A stretch of DNA of 64,000 bases from Nemertoderma westbladi (GCA_032718475.1 JAUCBJ010002152.1:1-64000), one strand, 5' to 3'. Positions 21,444 to 30,984 are shown, counted from the stretch's first letter. Translations and numbers: made by a program. Notes: generated from the sequence alone by a model not told the origin.

Positions 21444-22825
21444 TAGAGATGGAGTCAGGGTGCCAGTGGGGTCGAACTTCGGGAGATTGCCGTCGCCCCG
21501 GAGAAACGCACCGCACGCCAAGAGAGGGGCACAAGACGTACCAATACAGAGTCGAGAACAGGAGAGGGGATCGGAGAGAAGCTTCCCGACGGGATATAGC
21601 TGCCGATCGAGAGTGCAGTAGTCGCGGGGAGATTCGAGATTCGCGAAGAATAAACTTCGGTTCGGAAGGGCACATGCAGACTGCAGGACATACTGTAGGC
21701 CTTACTGCACATACTATTATAGGCCATGCTGGGAGAGATAGAGTAGGCGATGGGGTAGCGCGAACGACGGGATTAAACCCGGAAGTCGCGGAGTACATAC
21801 CGGTAGGTAGGCGAGAAGTGGGTAGGCCTATATCGATACAGCAGCATGACTATAATACACAGGGACATAACATATATCCAGGGGAGGGGGGAGTTATTGG
21901 AGATAGACGTATGGGCCCCAATGTATTAACATCAACCCCAGTACCAAACATACCGACCGGGGGGGGACAGGGTGACATTCCCCCATCACAATATCGACAA
22001 TATACCCCGATAGGAGCAAGAACATCGAACTCCCTGGACGAGAGCAGGTCGTGCGGACAGTCACCACCACACGCGGCCATACAGGGGACTACCAGTCCAC
22101 GGTTAGCTGGTAGCAGGGCCACACCGTGGTGGGGACAAGAAGAAAATAACACCAAAAATAAACACAATCCCAATATACCCAGTAGGCCGAGTCTAGACAA
22201 CCAAAACATTAAATCGGTACATATAAACCTAAGCGCGATACGTGAAGGACTATACAGGAAACGCTATAATCCGGGATTCCAATGTCAATTACATCGGGAC
22301 GGAACCCATAAGACCAGGAGTTGCAAGTACTGGCAAGCGTTGCCCAAACGAGATCGTGTAGCCTACACAGACGCAAACGGACTATGTCATCGATGTGTGG
22401 TAAAAGGACACAGATCCGGAGAGTGTTGGAAAGGGAGAGGATGTGAAAGGACTAAACCAGGGGCAGAGAAGCCCATTAGCAAACATAAGGGAGTCGGGAA
22501 AGTAGAAGGAGGCGTGTTGCATACACACGCAGGGCTGACACAGTGCGAGGGGGCATCACATGGGCAGACACCGCGTATGCCGAGGAACGAGCGGGGGTCG
22601 TCGAGGGCTCTAATGCCAGCGCACATACGAAGGGGGAGGCCAGCAAAGGTAGCACCGAAGAGAGTGTGGCGAAGAGTTAGAGGACGTATAGGAGGCCAGC
22701 AGGAGAGTGCCTACTGGAAGAAGGGGCACGTGAGAGTTTTTAGTCGTCCAAAGTTTTGGACTGAGGGGGGTGGGAATGAGGGCGAGACGCCCTTCCCACG
22801 CACAAAATATAAAATAATTATTTAA
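21056..22825 (+). CDS. Gag-like protein, C-terminal part with BEL/Pao-type zinc knuckle
   Basis: This frame is open only from 21,047, so entry must be at the G14 run. It is Arg-rich for 300 residues, then at about residues 405-462 shows CQLHRDGTHKTRSC, a KRDRVAYTDANGL linker and CHRCVVKGHRSGEC, which is CX2CX4HX4C. A Cys/His pair, a lysine-arginine linker and then a CCHC knuckle with GLCxxC spacing is the arrangement seen at the end of BEL/Pao Gag. The tail is basic and ends at TAA 22,823-22,825. No aspartic protease or reverse transcriptase motif follows. Confidence 0.7.
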   Translation: MGGGGATDTPPREVSRERGGAESVPQPSVDNARAESGKPQHPATESNRGIASVPSGVRSSRERQVDVARGQTKRRARSEERRRRVEFNREVDERSHQPEYCTEKRRRGDSRKGVATNDRSARTDNGPSIVEMESGCQWGRTSGDCRRPGETHRTPREGHKTYQYRVENRRGDRREASRRDIAADRECSSRGEIRDSRRINFGSEGHMQTAGHTVGLTAHTIIGHAGRDRVGDGVARTTGLNPEVAEYIPVGRREVGRPISIQQHDYNTQGHNIYPGEGGVIGDRRMGPNVLTSTPVPNIPTGGGQGDIPPSQYRQYTPIGARTSNSLDESRSCGQSPPHAAIQGTTSPRLAGSRATPWWGQEENNTKNKHNPNIPSRPSLDNQNIKSVHINLSAIREGLYRKRYNPGFQCQLHRDGTHKTRSCKYWQALPKRDRVAYTDANGLCHRCVVKGHRSGECWKGRGCERTKPGAEKPISKHKGVGKVEGGVLHTHAGLTQCEGASHGQTPRMPRNERGSSRALMPAHIRRGRPAKVAPKRVWRRVRGRIGGQQESAYWKKGHVRVFSRPKFWTEGGGNEGETPFPRTKYKIII

Positions 22826-22859
22826 TTAAAAATAATTAAATAATAGAGTAGGTAGAAGT

Positions 22860-24270
22860 TAGGTAGTTAGTTAGTTAGTTAAAAGGGTGGTACGTGTAGT
22901 ACCGTTAGTAGAAGAGTTAGTAGGAGGGTACGTGTAGTACCGTTAGTAGAAGAGTTAGTAGGAGGGTACGTGTAGTACCGTTAGTAGGAGGGTACGTGTA
23001 GTACCGTTAGTAGAAGAGTTAGTAGGAGGGTACGTGTAGTACCGTTAGTAGAAGAGAGTTAGAGGGTACGTAAGTACCGCTAGTTAGTTAGAGTTAGAGG
23101 GTACGTAAGTACCGCTAGTTAGTTAGAGAGCTAGAGGGTACGTAAGTACCACTAGGTAGTTAGAGTTAGAGGGTACGTAGTACCGCTAGTTAGAGTAAGA
23201 GTTAGAGGGTACGTAGTACCGCTAGTTAGAGTAGTAAGAGGGTACGTTGTACCGCTAGCTAGTAGAGAGAGCTAGAGTAGTAAGAGGGTACGTTGTACCG
23301 CTAGCTAGTAGAGAGAGCTAGAGTAGTAAGAGGGTACGTAGTACCTCTAGTTAGGGGTGTTAGTAGTAGCAGTAGAGGGTTGTGGGCACCGTAAGCGCCA
23401 CGTAGTTAGAGTTAGTAGGGAATGCGCTGAACTTAGTGGGGCACGGGCGTGATGATGTGTTTGATGTAAGAGCAAGGTATGTTAATTAGGGTGGGTGCCG
23501 GGCACAAGAGGTGCCGGGCACAAAAAGAGTAGAGTAGTAGACGGGCACATAGGGTGCCAGGTAGTAGAGTTAGAGAGTTAGAGATAGTGTAGAGTAGTAG
23601 AGAGGGCACATAGGGTGCCAGTTAGTAGAGTTAGAAGGTGCCGGGCACAAGAGGTGCCGGGCACAAAAAGAGTTAGTAGAGTTAGAAGAGAGTTAGTAGA
23701 GTTAGTAGAGTCAGTAGTAGTTCACATAATTAATGTACCCACTCTGCCGGCACTCAGAGCGTCACGTGTAGGCGATGAGACGTAAAGGGGGTGTAGAGGA
23801 GTAGAGACGGGCACATAGGGTGCCAGAGAGTAGAAGAGTAGAGACGGGCACATAGGGTGCCAGGTAGTAGAGTAGAGCAGAGGGGGCACATAGGGTGCCA
23901 GGTAGTAGAGCTAGAGAGGTAGTTGAGTAGTAGAAGGGCACATAGGGTGCCAGATAGTAGAGTGGTTGTGGGCACCGCAAGCGCCACGTAGTTAGTAGAG
24001 CTAGTTAGTAGAGTTAGTAGAGCTAGTTAGTAGAGTTAGTAGAGCTAGTTAGTAGAGTTAGCAGAGCTAGTGGAGTAGAGTTAGTAGAGCTAGTTAGCAG
24101 AGTTGGTAGACTCAGAGGAGTCAAGTAGAGTTAGTAGAAGTAGAGAGCTAGTAGGAGTTAGTTAGACTTAGTAGAGAGTTAGAGTCAGTAGAAAGTTAGA
24201 GGCTCTCAGTTAGAGTTAGAAGTAGTAAGAGTTAGTAGTTAGCAGAGTTAGTTAGATAGTTAGAGTTAGT
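22860..24270 (+). repeat. Array of short stem-loops and GTTAGTAGA minisatellite
   Basis: A GA-rich array in which small hairpins of constant geometry recur. GGTAC-loop-GTACC units occupy 22,889-23,345 (about 11 copies, 26-60 bp apart). GGCAC-loop-GTGCC units (GGGCACATAGGGTGCC and variants) occupy about 23,500-23,955. Two GTGGGCACCGYAAGCGCCAC units lie near 23,385 and 23,970. Between them the filler is GTTAGTAGA-type repeat, which alone continues to 24,270. Nothing is encoded. Confidence 0.75.
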
Positions 24271-24649
24271 AAGCAGTAGGTAGATAGTATGATAGCACAG
24301 GGGTAGCATTAGAGATTAAAGCCTTAGGGAGTGACAAGAGAGTAGAGAGTAATAGTGCGGAGTGCGAAGAGAGCGTGGGCGCAATTCAAGTGTGGGGGAG
24401 GAGAAGTGAGAGGAAGAGTGTGGGACGAGGACGTCCGGGGGTATGCGAGAGTTGGAGTAGAGTGGTGAGAGTGTTGGGGAAACAAAAATTGTGTGAGAGA
24501 AGCGCACGATCGGCCCGACACGAGACGCCAGAGGGTAGTGACATCATACCCATAGGGAGCGGCCTGGAAAGCCGACTCCGAAAAAATAGACCCACCCCAC
24601 ACCCGATGCTAGATCGGGATCCAGCGGAATTGTAGCGCACTTGAGTTGG

Positions 24650-24687
24650 ATGCTATCTTCTCACCGGGAAGATAGCATGGGGGGGAG
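24650..24687 (+). promoter_or_regulatory. Hairpin abutting the polypurine tract
   Basis: ATGCTATCTTC and GAAGATAGCAT form an 11-bp perfect stem with a 7-nt loop (24,650-24,678). The purine run GGGGGGGAG (24,679-24,687) follows directly, then the 3' LTR. The tract is the expected plus-strand primer. The stem placed against it is unusual. Confidence 0.75.
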
Positions 24688-25216
24688 TGTTAGCTTATCC
24701 AATTCCGCTAACACAAACCCATAGAGTGAGCCATAAAGCAATATTGGGAGCACGAGGTTGATTACCAATCAACCTCGTGTCAGCCCAGTAAACGGGGACA
24801 ATAGGCCCCAAAGGAGACACACACAATAGGGGTCAGGGGCCAAACCCCTAACCGAGAGAGAACACAGGGAGTGAAGGGAAACACTCCAAAGGGTGCCAAC
24901 AGGGATATCAACCAATCAGAGGGGGGAAAGGCATCGATTGAGTAGCAATAAGGCCACCGTGCAATATAACCAGTAACCTGTAATCATTCATTCAGTTTAC
25001 TCAGTCAGATCAGTAGGGTGGAACGGGGACTTCTGTCACCGTCCGCTACTGCCATTATATATTACCTGTTGTGTCATAATATACTATATCAACTATCAGA
25101 CTATTATACCTTTATACATATTACCCAACATCAGAACTCTTTTACCTTTCACACACGGCGGGGACGCGTGGATAGAAAACCCAACGGATAAACCGGGATC
25201 CGCAGATCCCGTCACA
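24688..25216 (+). repeat. 3' LTR
   Basis: 529 bp, same limits as the 5' LTR, preceded by the polypurine tract. The internal hairpin is at 24,751-24,779. Confidence 0.95.
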
Positions 25217-25239
25217 GTATATGCTGACGACGTGGCCAC

Positions 25240-25440
25240 CAACTACACGCATCATGCATATATTATATTATATTGATTGACAACTCCACGACCGCTGTCG
25301 CCAAATCAACAAACCAACCAGTATGATACATGAGATTCCGTCACGTTCCAGCTACGCGTATACGAGTATTAGTGATTATTATTACGCAATAATTTTTTTT
25401 GTTTATACAGTAGTTCCCTACCGGCTAATCAACCAATCAA
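25240..25440 (+). repeat. Diverged second copy of inner TIR sequence
   Basis: ATGATACATGAGATTCCGTC, then CACGTTCCAGCTACGCGTATACG, resembles 18,440-18,485. GACCGCTGTCGCCAAATCAA resembles 18,382-18,400. The LTR element inserted between these two related copies, so the Polinton end had an internal tandem repeat before that insertion. Confidence 0.65.
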
Positions 25441-25601
25441 TAAACCGAATTTAGGCTATTTCTCAGTTTAAGACCTGTATTATTTTTGAAAATATCTTAT
25501 ATATATAATCTCTTGCTTTAATTGCAATTAATCATTTGTAATGGTTTTAGTTTAAAAGTTTTTACTTTGTTTGTTTAATTTACAATAAAATAAATTAAAT
25601 A

Positions 25602-26045
25602 ATGTCTTCTGATTCCGATATGGTTATGCCAATAGTAAGGCATTCATTTTTTGCAGAAGATGGTCAAGCCTATATTGTTATTGATTATACAATTTACCGT
25701 CAGGGAGATGATAAATATAAAATTGAGTTTTCTGAAAAAGCCAGGAAAGTTTTAAGCTCAATTGATATTGATGCTTCTGATAATAGTATTCATCTTTTAG
25801 ATTACAACCTGAAAGCTGAGCATGGGGGAAAATTAACCAACATCTTACTATTATCCATGATAGAGGGGTTTATTGTTATTACACAATACAACGAAGCTGG
25901 TGAAAAGTTTGAAATACGGCTAAATCGGCATAGCCCCTACGAAATTATGTCTTTCTTTATTGTAATGATTTCAAAAGAATCCTTTATCGAAACTGAAGAA
26001 TCAACGGATAATGTTGAATATGTTGATAATATCATTGATTCTTGA
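25602..26045 (+). CDS. Polinton protein of unknown function (147 aa)
   Basis: First gene of the rightward block, ATG at 25,602, intact. The protein is acidic, predicted mainly beta-strand with alternating hydrophobics (AYIVIDYTIYR, FIVITQYNEAGEKFEIRL), and has an acidic tail ending VEYVDNIIDS. No signal or membrane segment is seen. Its position directly before the RING gene and ATPase suggests a Polinton-specific accessory or regulatory role, but I do not recognise a family. Its last 88 codons are repeated at 28,612-28,875. Confidence 0.6.
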   Translation: MSSDSDMVMPIVRHSFFAEDGQAYIVIDYTIYRQGDDKYKIEFSEKARKVLSSIDIDASDNSIHLLDYNLKAEHGGKLTNILLLSMIEGFIVITQYNEAGEKFEIRLNRHSPYEIMSFFIVMISKESFIETEESTDNVEYVDNIIDS

Positions 26046-26210
26046 CTTTTCCCTCTATATTATAAATATTTTATGATTATATATAAAATTTTGTTGTTTT
26101 TAAATAATCGAAAATTGTAGTAGTATTTGTATATACAGTATAACAGTTTTGTTTGTTGTTGTTGTTGTGTATTGTGGTAATTATTTTCAATTTACTTTAA
26201 AATTTGGAAA

Positions 26211-26663
26211 ATGGATATTTTAAATGAAAAATGTCCAGTTTGCTATTCTAAGTTATTGCAACAACATCGAGATTATTATAAATGTGAAAATAAACATGCA
26301 ACTTGCGTACAATGTATTGTACAATATTCCGAAATGAATAATTATTGTTCTAAAATTTGTCCTATTTGTCGCGCACCCATATCTAAGTTTAATATAAAGT
26401 TGGCAAGATACCAACCCTATTATTGGAAAGAGCTTCGCAATATAACTTATATTTCTGCGAAAAGTAATGATCCGGGAGATTTATTTACAATATTGGAGAA
26501 TATTTTTTATAGAAACGTAGTTCGAAGGTGTTGCTATTATATTCCTTATTTTTTTAGCAGCGAACATAAAAAAATCATTAGCGCGAAATTCTCGGGAAGT
26601 GATTTCCAAACCGCCGATGTTACCTATCATTATTTCGCGTATAAAGATGCTCACCATGCTTGA
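26211..26663 (+). CDS. RING-finger protein, copy 1 (150 aa)
   Basis: The N-terminal 55 residues hold a C3HC4 RING: CPVC at 8-11, CENKHATCVQC at about 25-35 and CPIC at about 50-53. RING domains bind two zinc ions and usually recruit E2 ubiquitin-conjugating enzymes, so a virus-encoded E3 ligase acting on host or virion proteins is a reasonable inference. The rest (KLARYQPYYWKELRNITYI onward) is not recognised. The gene is intact, lies 165 bp after the preceding gene and is identical in protein to the copy at 29,041. Confidence 0.75.
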   Translation: MDILNEKCPVCYSKLLQQHRDYYKCENKHATCVQCIVQYSEMNNYCSKICPICRAPISKFNIKLARYQPYYWKELRNITYISAKSNDPGDLFTILENIFYRNVVRRCCYYIPYFFSSEHKKIISAKFSGSDFQTADVTYHYFAYKDAHHA

Positions 26664-26879
26664 AATTACATCAGTCTATACTATAATTGGAAATAGCACC
26701 TTTTGTTGCAGCGAGCGTCACATACTGTAGTGGCGTCATATGTTAATTAAATATACAGTACTCTAATATTGTAGTTGCATCAATTATTGTTATATACATA
26801 GTAATGGTGTTGGTTTATTGATATTGATATTGATATTATATTATATTGTATTGTTGATATATCTTAATAATAATAATAA

Positions 26880-27560
26880 ATGGCTGACTTTAATTCAGGC
26901 CCATATAATTTAAACTTTCAAATGGGAACGAGTATGATAATTTCAGGGCCATCTGGTTCCGGAAAGTCAACCTTTGTAAGCAATTTAATTAAACACAAGA
27001 ATGGCTGCTTCAACGAAGCCCCCTTGCGAGTATTGTATTGTTACGGGAGCAATCCCCCGACTATTCCCGGTATTACTCACCTTTACAAAGGCTTGCCTGA
27101 AAATATAGATAGATTAGTCAATAGTCGAGATTTATTAATTATAGATGATTTGTTAACAGAAACTGAGTCCAGTACAGCATTAACTGTATTGTTTACTAAG
27201 GTAGCTCATCATTCCAATATATTTATTTGTTTTATAACGCAAAACATGTTTTACGGTGGGAAGCATAACCGCACAAGATCAATTAATAGCCATACTTTAG
27301 TATTAATGAAAAATCCGAGAGACAGTCTATCGGTTTTAAATTTCGCGAAGCAAATGTTACCAGGGCAGACCAAATTTTTAGTTGATTCCTATCAAGATGC
27401 AACAATTCAACCATTTTCACATTTCTTAATTGATTTACGACAGGAAACACCCGAACATTTAAGATTTAGATCGGATATATTTCGTAATCATAATTGTTAC
27501 ATTAAAAATTACATTGACTATAAACGTAGCGAAAATAATAATAATAATAATGATAAATAA
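26880..27560 (+). CDS. A32-like (FtsK/HerA) genome-packaging ATPase, copy 1 (226 aa)
   Basis: Walker A is GPSGSGKST at residues 23-31 and Walker B is LLIIDDLL at about 85-92. FICFITQNMF near residue 120 follows, matching the sensor strand ending in Gln of the A32-type packaging ATPases of Polintons, adintoviruses and poxviruses. The length of 226 aa is in the Polinton range. It would drive DNA into preformed capsids. This copy is intact, unlike copy 2. An Asn-rich tail comes from an AAT repeat. Confidence 0.9.
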   Translation: MADFNSGPYNLNFQMGTSMIISGPSGSGKSTFVSNLIKHKNGCFNEAPLRVLYCYGSNPPTIPGITHLYKGLPENIDRLVNSRDLLIIDDLLTETESSTALTVLFTKVAHHSNIFICFITQNMFYGGKHNRTRSINSHTLVLMKNPRDSLSVLNFAKQMLPGQTKFLVDSYQDATIQPFSHFLIDLRQETPEHLRFRSDIFRNHNCYIKNYIDYKRSENNNNNNDK

Positions 27561-27597
27561 TTAATATTTTGTAACAATTTTCAATAATGTTGCAACA

Positions 27598-27981
27598 ATG
27601 AATAGACTTGTGCAGAAATATCGTAACGAACTGGAATTTCTACGCAGCGCTACCCCTCAACAAAGAACTTATTTTATTAACCATACCGCCAGTAACGAAT
27701 TAATACGGCTCATTGTAAATACCGCATTAAATGTTCTAAAAGGTAACGTACAATTGACCCCTCATTCATTTAGAAATATTCGGCGCTATAAGAAGGTATT
27801 GAAATCCCTCAACCGTAAAACAAAAAATATATCAAGTTACAGAAAAAAGTTAAGCAATCAATCTGGAGGCATACTACCGTTTCTAATACCCTTACTCGGC
27901 ATTGGTGCGAAACTTGCCGCGAGTGCCGGTGCCGCTGCCGCTGGGGCTGCTATTGCGAAAAAAATTAACCGTGGACGGTAA
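27598..27981 (+). CDS. Small basic protein with Ala/Gly-rich hydrophobic tail, copy 1 (127 aa)
   Basis: The first 95 residues are basic and helical. The end (GGILPFLIPLLGIGAKLAAS and an Ala run, residues about 92-122) is hydrophobic and could insert in membrane or bind capsid. A protein of this design commonly lies next to the ATPase/integrase in Polintons and adintoviruses and is thought to be virion-associated. The specific function is unknown. The gene is intact and identical in copy 2. Confidence 0.65.
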   Translation: MNRLVQKYRNELEFLRSATPQQRTYFINHTASNELIRLIVNTALNVLKGNVQLTPHSFRNIRRYKKVLKSLNRKTKNISSYRKKLSNQSGGILPFLIPLLGIGAKLAASAGAAAAGAAIAKKINRGR

Positions 27982-27983
27982 TA

Positions 27984-28154
27984 ATGGTTCAAACGGGAGT
28001 AACATTTAGAAAATTATATTTAGTATCGAGTAAACCGTTAGCTACTGATTTAAAACCACAAGATATACCTAGAGTAAATACTACAAAAAGAAAACCCTTT
28101 AAAACATCAACTTCAAAGAAAATAATCAAAAAATTTCAGTTGTTCTTACGGTGA
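27984..28154 (+). CDS. Small basic protein (56 aa), copy 1
   Basis: The ATG lies two bases after the preceding stop, and TGA is at 28,152-28,154. The product is Lys/Thr-rich with a pI clearly above neutral, ending KKIIKKFQLFLR. The tight spacing to the preceding gene and conservation in the second copy support it, but 2.8-kb duplication is too recent to prove selection. Function unknown. Confidence 0.4.
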   Translation: MVQTGVTFRKLYLVSSKPLATDLKPQDIPRVNTTKRKPFKTSTSKKIIKKFQLFLR

Positions 28155-28205
28155 TGCCCTTTATAAGAGATTTGAATATACATATTACTTGCGGTTGTCG
28201 AAAAG

Positions 28206-28607
28206 ATGCCTCGCAAGATGAAACCGATTTTAAGCCGAAGATTAGACAAAAAACTGTTAAGAATTTATTTAGATCCTTCATCCCCTGCGGGATTTGCAAG
28301 TGTTGCAAAATTAGCAAAAGCTGCAAACATCAAACCAGCGCAAGCCCAGAAATGGTTGAGCGGGCAAAAGACATACACCCTTCACGCTCCACGTAGACAA
28401 CATTATCCAACATCTAAAATATTTACGGGAGGCATAAAAGATATATATATGATAGATCTGGTGGATATGCAGCAATATAAATCGCAAAATAATAATTATA
28501 ACTATATATTAACGTGCATTGATGCCTTCAGTCGGCTTGCTTTTGCCTATGCTATGAAAACAAAAAAGGGTGTTGAAATTATTAGTATTCAAATACTATA
28601 TTATTAG
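28206..28607 (+). pseudogene. Integrase copy 1, truncated by the duplication junction
   Basis: The first 127 codons match the intact integrase at 31,036. At 28,588 the sequence switches to a 23-nt junction filler and then to the middle of the first gene of the block. The second catalytic Asp and the Glu are lost, so no active enzyme is possible. Confidence 0.9.
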
Positions 28608-28611
28608 TGCA

Positions 28612-28875
28612 AATAGTATTCATCTTTTAGATTACAACCTGAAAGCTGAGCATGGGGGAAAATTAACCAACATCTTACTATTATCCATGATAGAGGGGTT
28701 TATTGTTATTACACAATACAACGAAGCTGGTGAAAAGTTTGAAATACGGCTAAATCGGCATAGCCCCTACGAAATTATGTCTTTCTTTATTGTAATGATT
28801 TCAAAAGAATCCTTTATCGAAACTGAAGAATCAACGGATAATGTTGAATATGTTGATAATATCATTGATTCTTGA
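28612..28875 (+). pseudogene. 5'-truncated copy of the unknown 147-aa gene
   Basis: It holds the last 87 codons of the gene at 25,602 with no natural start. The frame happens to stay open into the junction filler back to 28,570. Confidence 0.85.
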
Positions 28876-29040
28876 CTTTTCCCTCTATATTATAAATATT
28901 TTATGATTATATATAAAATTTTGTTGTTTTTAAATAATCGAAAATTGTAGTAGTATTTGTATATACAGTATAACAGTTTTGTTTGTTGTTGTTGTTGTGT
29001 ATTGTGGTAATTATTTACAATTTACTTTAAAATTTGGAAA

Positions 29041-29493
29041 ATGGATATTTTAAATGAAAAATGTCCAGTTTGCTATTCTAAGTTATTGCAACAACATCGA
29101 GATTATTATAAATGTGAAAATAAACATGCAACTTGCGTACAATGTATTGTACAATATTCCGAAATGAATAATTATTGTTCTAAAATTTGTCCTATTTGTC
29201 GCGCACCCATATCTAAGTTTAATATAAAGTTGGCAAGATACCAACCCTATTATTGGAAAGAGCTTCGCAATATAACTTATATTTCTGCGAAAAGTAATGA
29301 TCCGGGAGATTTATTTACAATATTGGAGAATATTTTTTATAGAAACGTAGTTCGAAGGTGTTGCTATTATATTCCTTATTTTTTTAGCAGCGAACATAAA
29401 AAAATCATTAGCGCGAAATTCTCGGGAAGTGATTTCCAAACCGCCGATGTTACCTATCATTATTTCGCGTATAAAGATGCTCACCATGCTTGA
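29041..29493 (+). CDS. RING-finger protein, copy 2 (150 aa)
   Basis: Identical in protein sequence to the gene at 26,211, with the same C3HC4 ligands. Its upstream region differs from copy 1 by one base (near 29,027). Confidence 0.75.
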   Translation: MDILNEKCPVCYSKLLQQHRDYYKCENKHATCVQCIVQYSEMNNYCSKICPICRAPISKFNIKLARYQPYYWKELRNITYISAKSNDPGDLFTILENIFYRNVVRRCCYYIPYFFSSEHKKIISAKFSGSDFQTADVTYHYFAYKDAHHA

Positions 29494-29709
29494 AATTACA
29501 TCAGTCTATACTATAATTGGAAATAGCACCTTTTGTTGCAGCGAGCGTCACATACTGTAGTGGCGTCATATGTTAATTAAATATACAGTACTCTAATATT
29601 GTAGTTGCATCAATTATTGTTATATACATAGTAATGGTGTTGGTTTATTGATATTGATATTGATATTATATTATATTGTATTGTTGATATATCTTAATAA
29701 TAATAATAA

Positions 29710-30390
29710 ATGGCTGACTTTAATTCAGGCCCATATAATTTAAACTTTCAAATGGGAATGAGTATGATAATTTCAGGGCCATCTGGTTCCGGAAAGTCAA
29801 CCTTTGTAAGCAATTTAATTAAACACAAGAATGGCTGCTTCAACGAAGCCCCCTTGCGAGTATTGTATTGTTAAGGGAGCAATCCCCCGACTATTCCCGG
29901 TATTACTCACCTTTACAAAGGCTTGCCTGAAAATATAGATAGATTAGTCAATAGTCGAGATTTATTAATTATAGATGATTTGTTAACAGAAACTGAGTCC
30001 AGTACAGCATTAACTGTATTGTTTACTAAGGTAGCTCATCATTCCAATATATTTATTTGTTTTATAACGCAAAACATGTTTTACGGTGGGAAGCATAACA
30101 GCACAAGATCAATTAATAGCCATACTTTAGTATTAATGAAAAATCCGAGAGACAGTCTATCGGTTTTAAATTTCGCGAAGCAAATGTTACCAGGGCAGAC
30201 CAAATTTTTAGTTGATTCCTATCAAGATGCAACAATTCAACCATTTTCACATTTCTTAATTGATTTACGACAGGAAACACCCGAACATTTAAGATTTAGA
30301 TCGGATATATTTCGTAATCATAATTGTTACATTAAAAATTACATTGACTATAAACGTAGCGAAAATAATAATAATAATAATGATAAATAA
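29710..30390 (+). pseudogene. Packaging ATPase copy 2, with a nonsense mutation
   Basis: Tyr55 is changed to TAA (29,872-29,874), after Walker A and before Walker B. Downstream, an Arg codon near 30,100 is changed to Ser. The frame from 29,923 on is open but lacks the P-loop, so it cannot hydrolyse ATP. Confidence 0.9.
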
Positions 30391-30427
30391 TTAATATTTT
30401 GTAACAATTTTCAATAATGTTGCAACA

Positions 30428-30811
30428 ATGAATAGACTTGTGCAGAAATATCGTAACGAACTGGAATTTCTACGCAGCGCTACCCCTCAACAAAGAACTT
30501 ATTTTATTAACCATACCGCCAGTAACGAATTAATACGGCTCATTGTAAATACCGCATTAAATGTTCTAAAAGGTAACGTACAATTGACCCCTCATTCATT
30601 TAGAAATATTCGGCGCTATAAGAAGGTATTGAAATCCCTCAACCGTAAAACAAAAAATATATCAAGTTACAGAAAAAAGTTAAGCAATCAATCTGGAGGC
30701 ATACTACCGTTTCTAATACCCTTACTCGGCATTGGTGCGAAACTTGCCGCGAGTGCCGGTGCCGCTGCCGCTGGGGCTGCTATTGCGAAAAAAATTAACC
30801 GTGGACGGTAA
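30428..30811 (+). CDS. Small basic protein with hydrophobic tail, copy 2 (127 aa)
   Basis: Same protein as at 27,598. Confidence 0.6.
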   Translation: MNRLVQKYRNELEFLRSATPQQRTYFINHTASNELIRLIVNTALNVLKGNVQLTPHSFRNIRRYKKVLKSLNRKTKNISSYRKKLSNQSGGILPFLIPLLGIGAKLAASAGAAAAGAAIAKKINRGR

Positions 30812-30813
30812 TA

Positions 30814-30984
30814 ATGGTTAAAACGGGAGTAACATTTAGAAAATTATATTTAGTATCGAGTAAACCGTTAGCTACTGATTTAAAACCACAAGATATACCT
30901 AGAGTAAATACTACAAAAAGAAAACCCTTTAAAACATCAACTTCAAAGAAAATAATCAAAAAATTTCAGTTGTTCTTACGGTGA
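30814..30984 (+). CDS. Small basic protein (56 aa), copy 2
   Basis: Matches 27,984-28,154 except that Gln3 is Lys here. Function unknown. Confidence 0.4.
   Translation: MVKTGVTFRKLYLVSSKPLATDLKPQDIPRVNTTKRKPFKTSTSKKIIKKFQLFLR

Larger units (their letters stand above)
18536..25216 (+). mobile_element. Gag-only BEL/Pao-like LTR retrotransposon, nested in the Polinton
   Basis: Two 529-bp LTRs (TG...CA ends) flank 5.6 kb of internal sequence. The 5-bp duplication GTATA lies at 18,531-18,535 and 25,217-25,221. I see two substitutions between the LTRs, so insertion was recent. The interior encodes a Gag-like series ending in a BEL/Pao-type zinc knuckle, then about 1.9 kb of stem-loop and minisatellite DNA. 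There is no protease, reverse transcriptase, RNase H or integrase, so the element must depend on enzymes from an autonomous relative. It landed just inside the Polinton left TIR. Confidence 0.9.
25782..28588 (+). repeat. Tandem duplication, copy 1 (2,807 bp)
   Basis: Repeats at 28,612-31,418 with an offset of 2,830 bp. I found six single-base differences by eye: near 26,197, 26,929, 27,043-27,044, 27,270, 27,990 and 28,473. Confidence 0.95.

Noticed and set aside
22860-24270. CRISPR-like repeat array, and minus-strand frames inside it
   Set aside because: Units vary in stem and spacing, spacers are themselves repetitive, and the context is a eukaryotic retroelement. The frames encode only low-complexity sequence.
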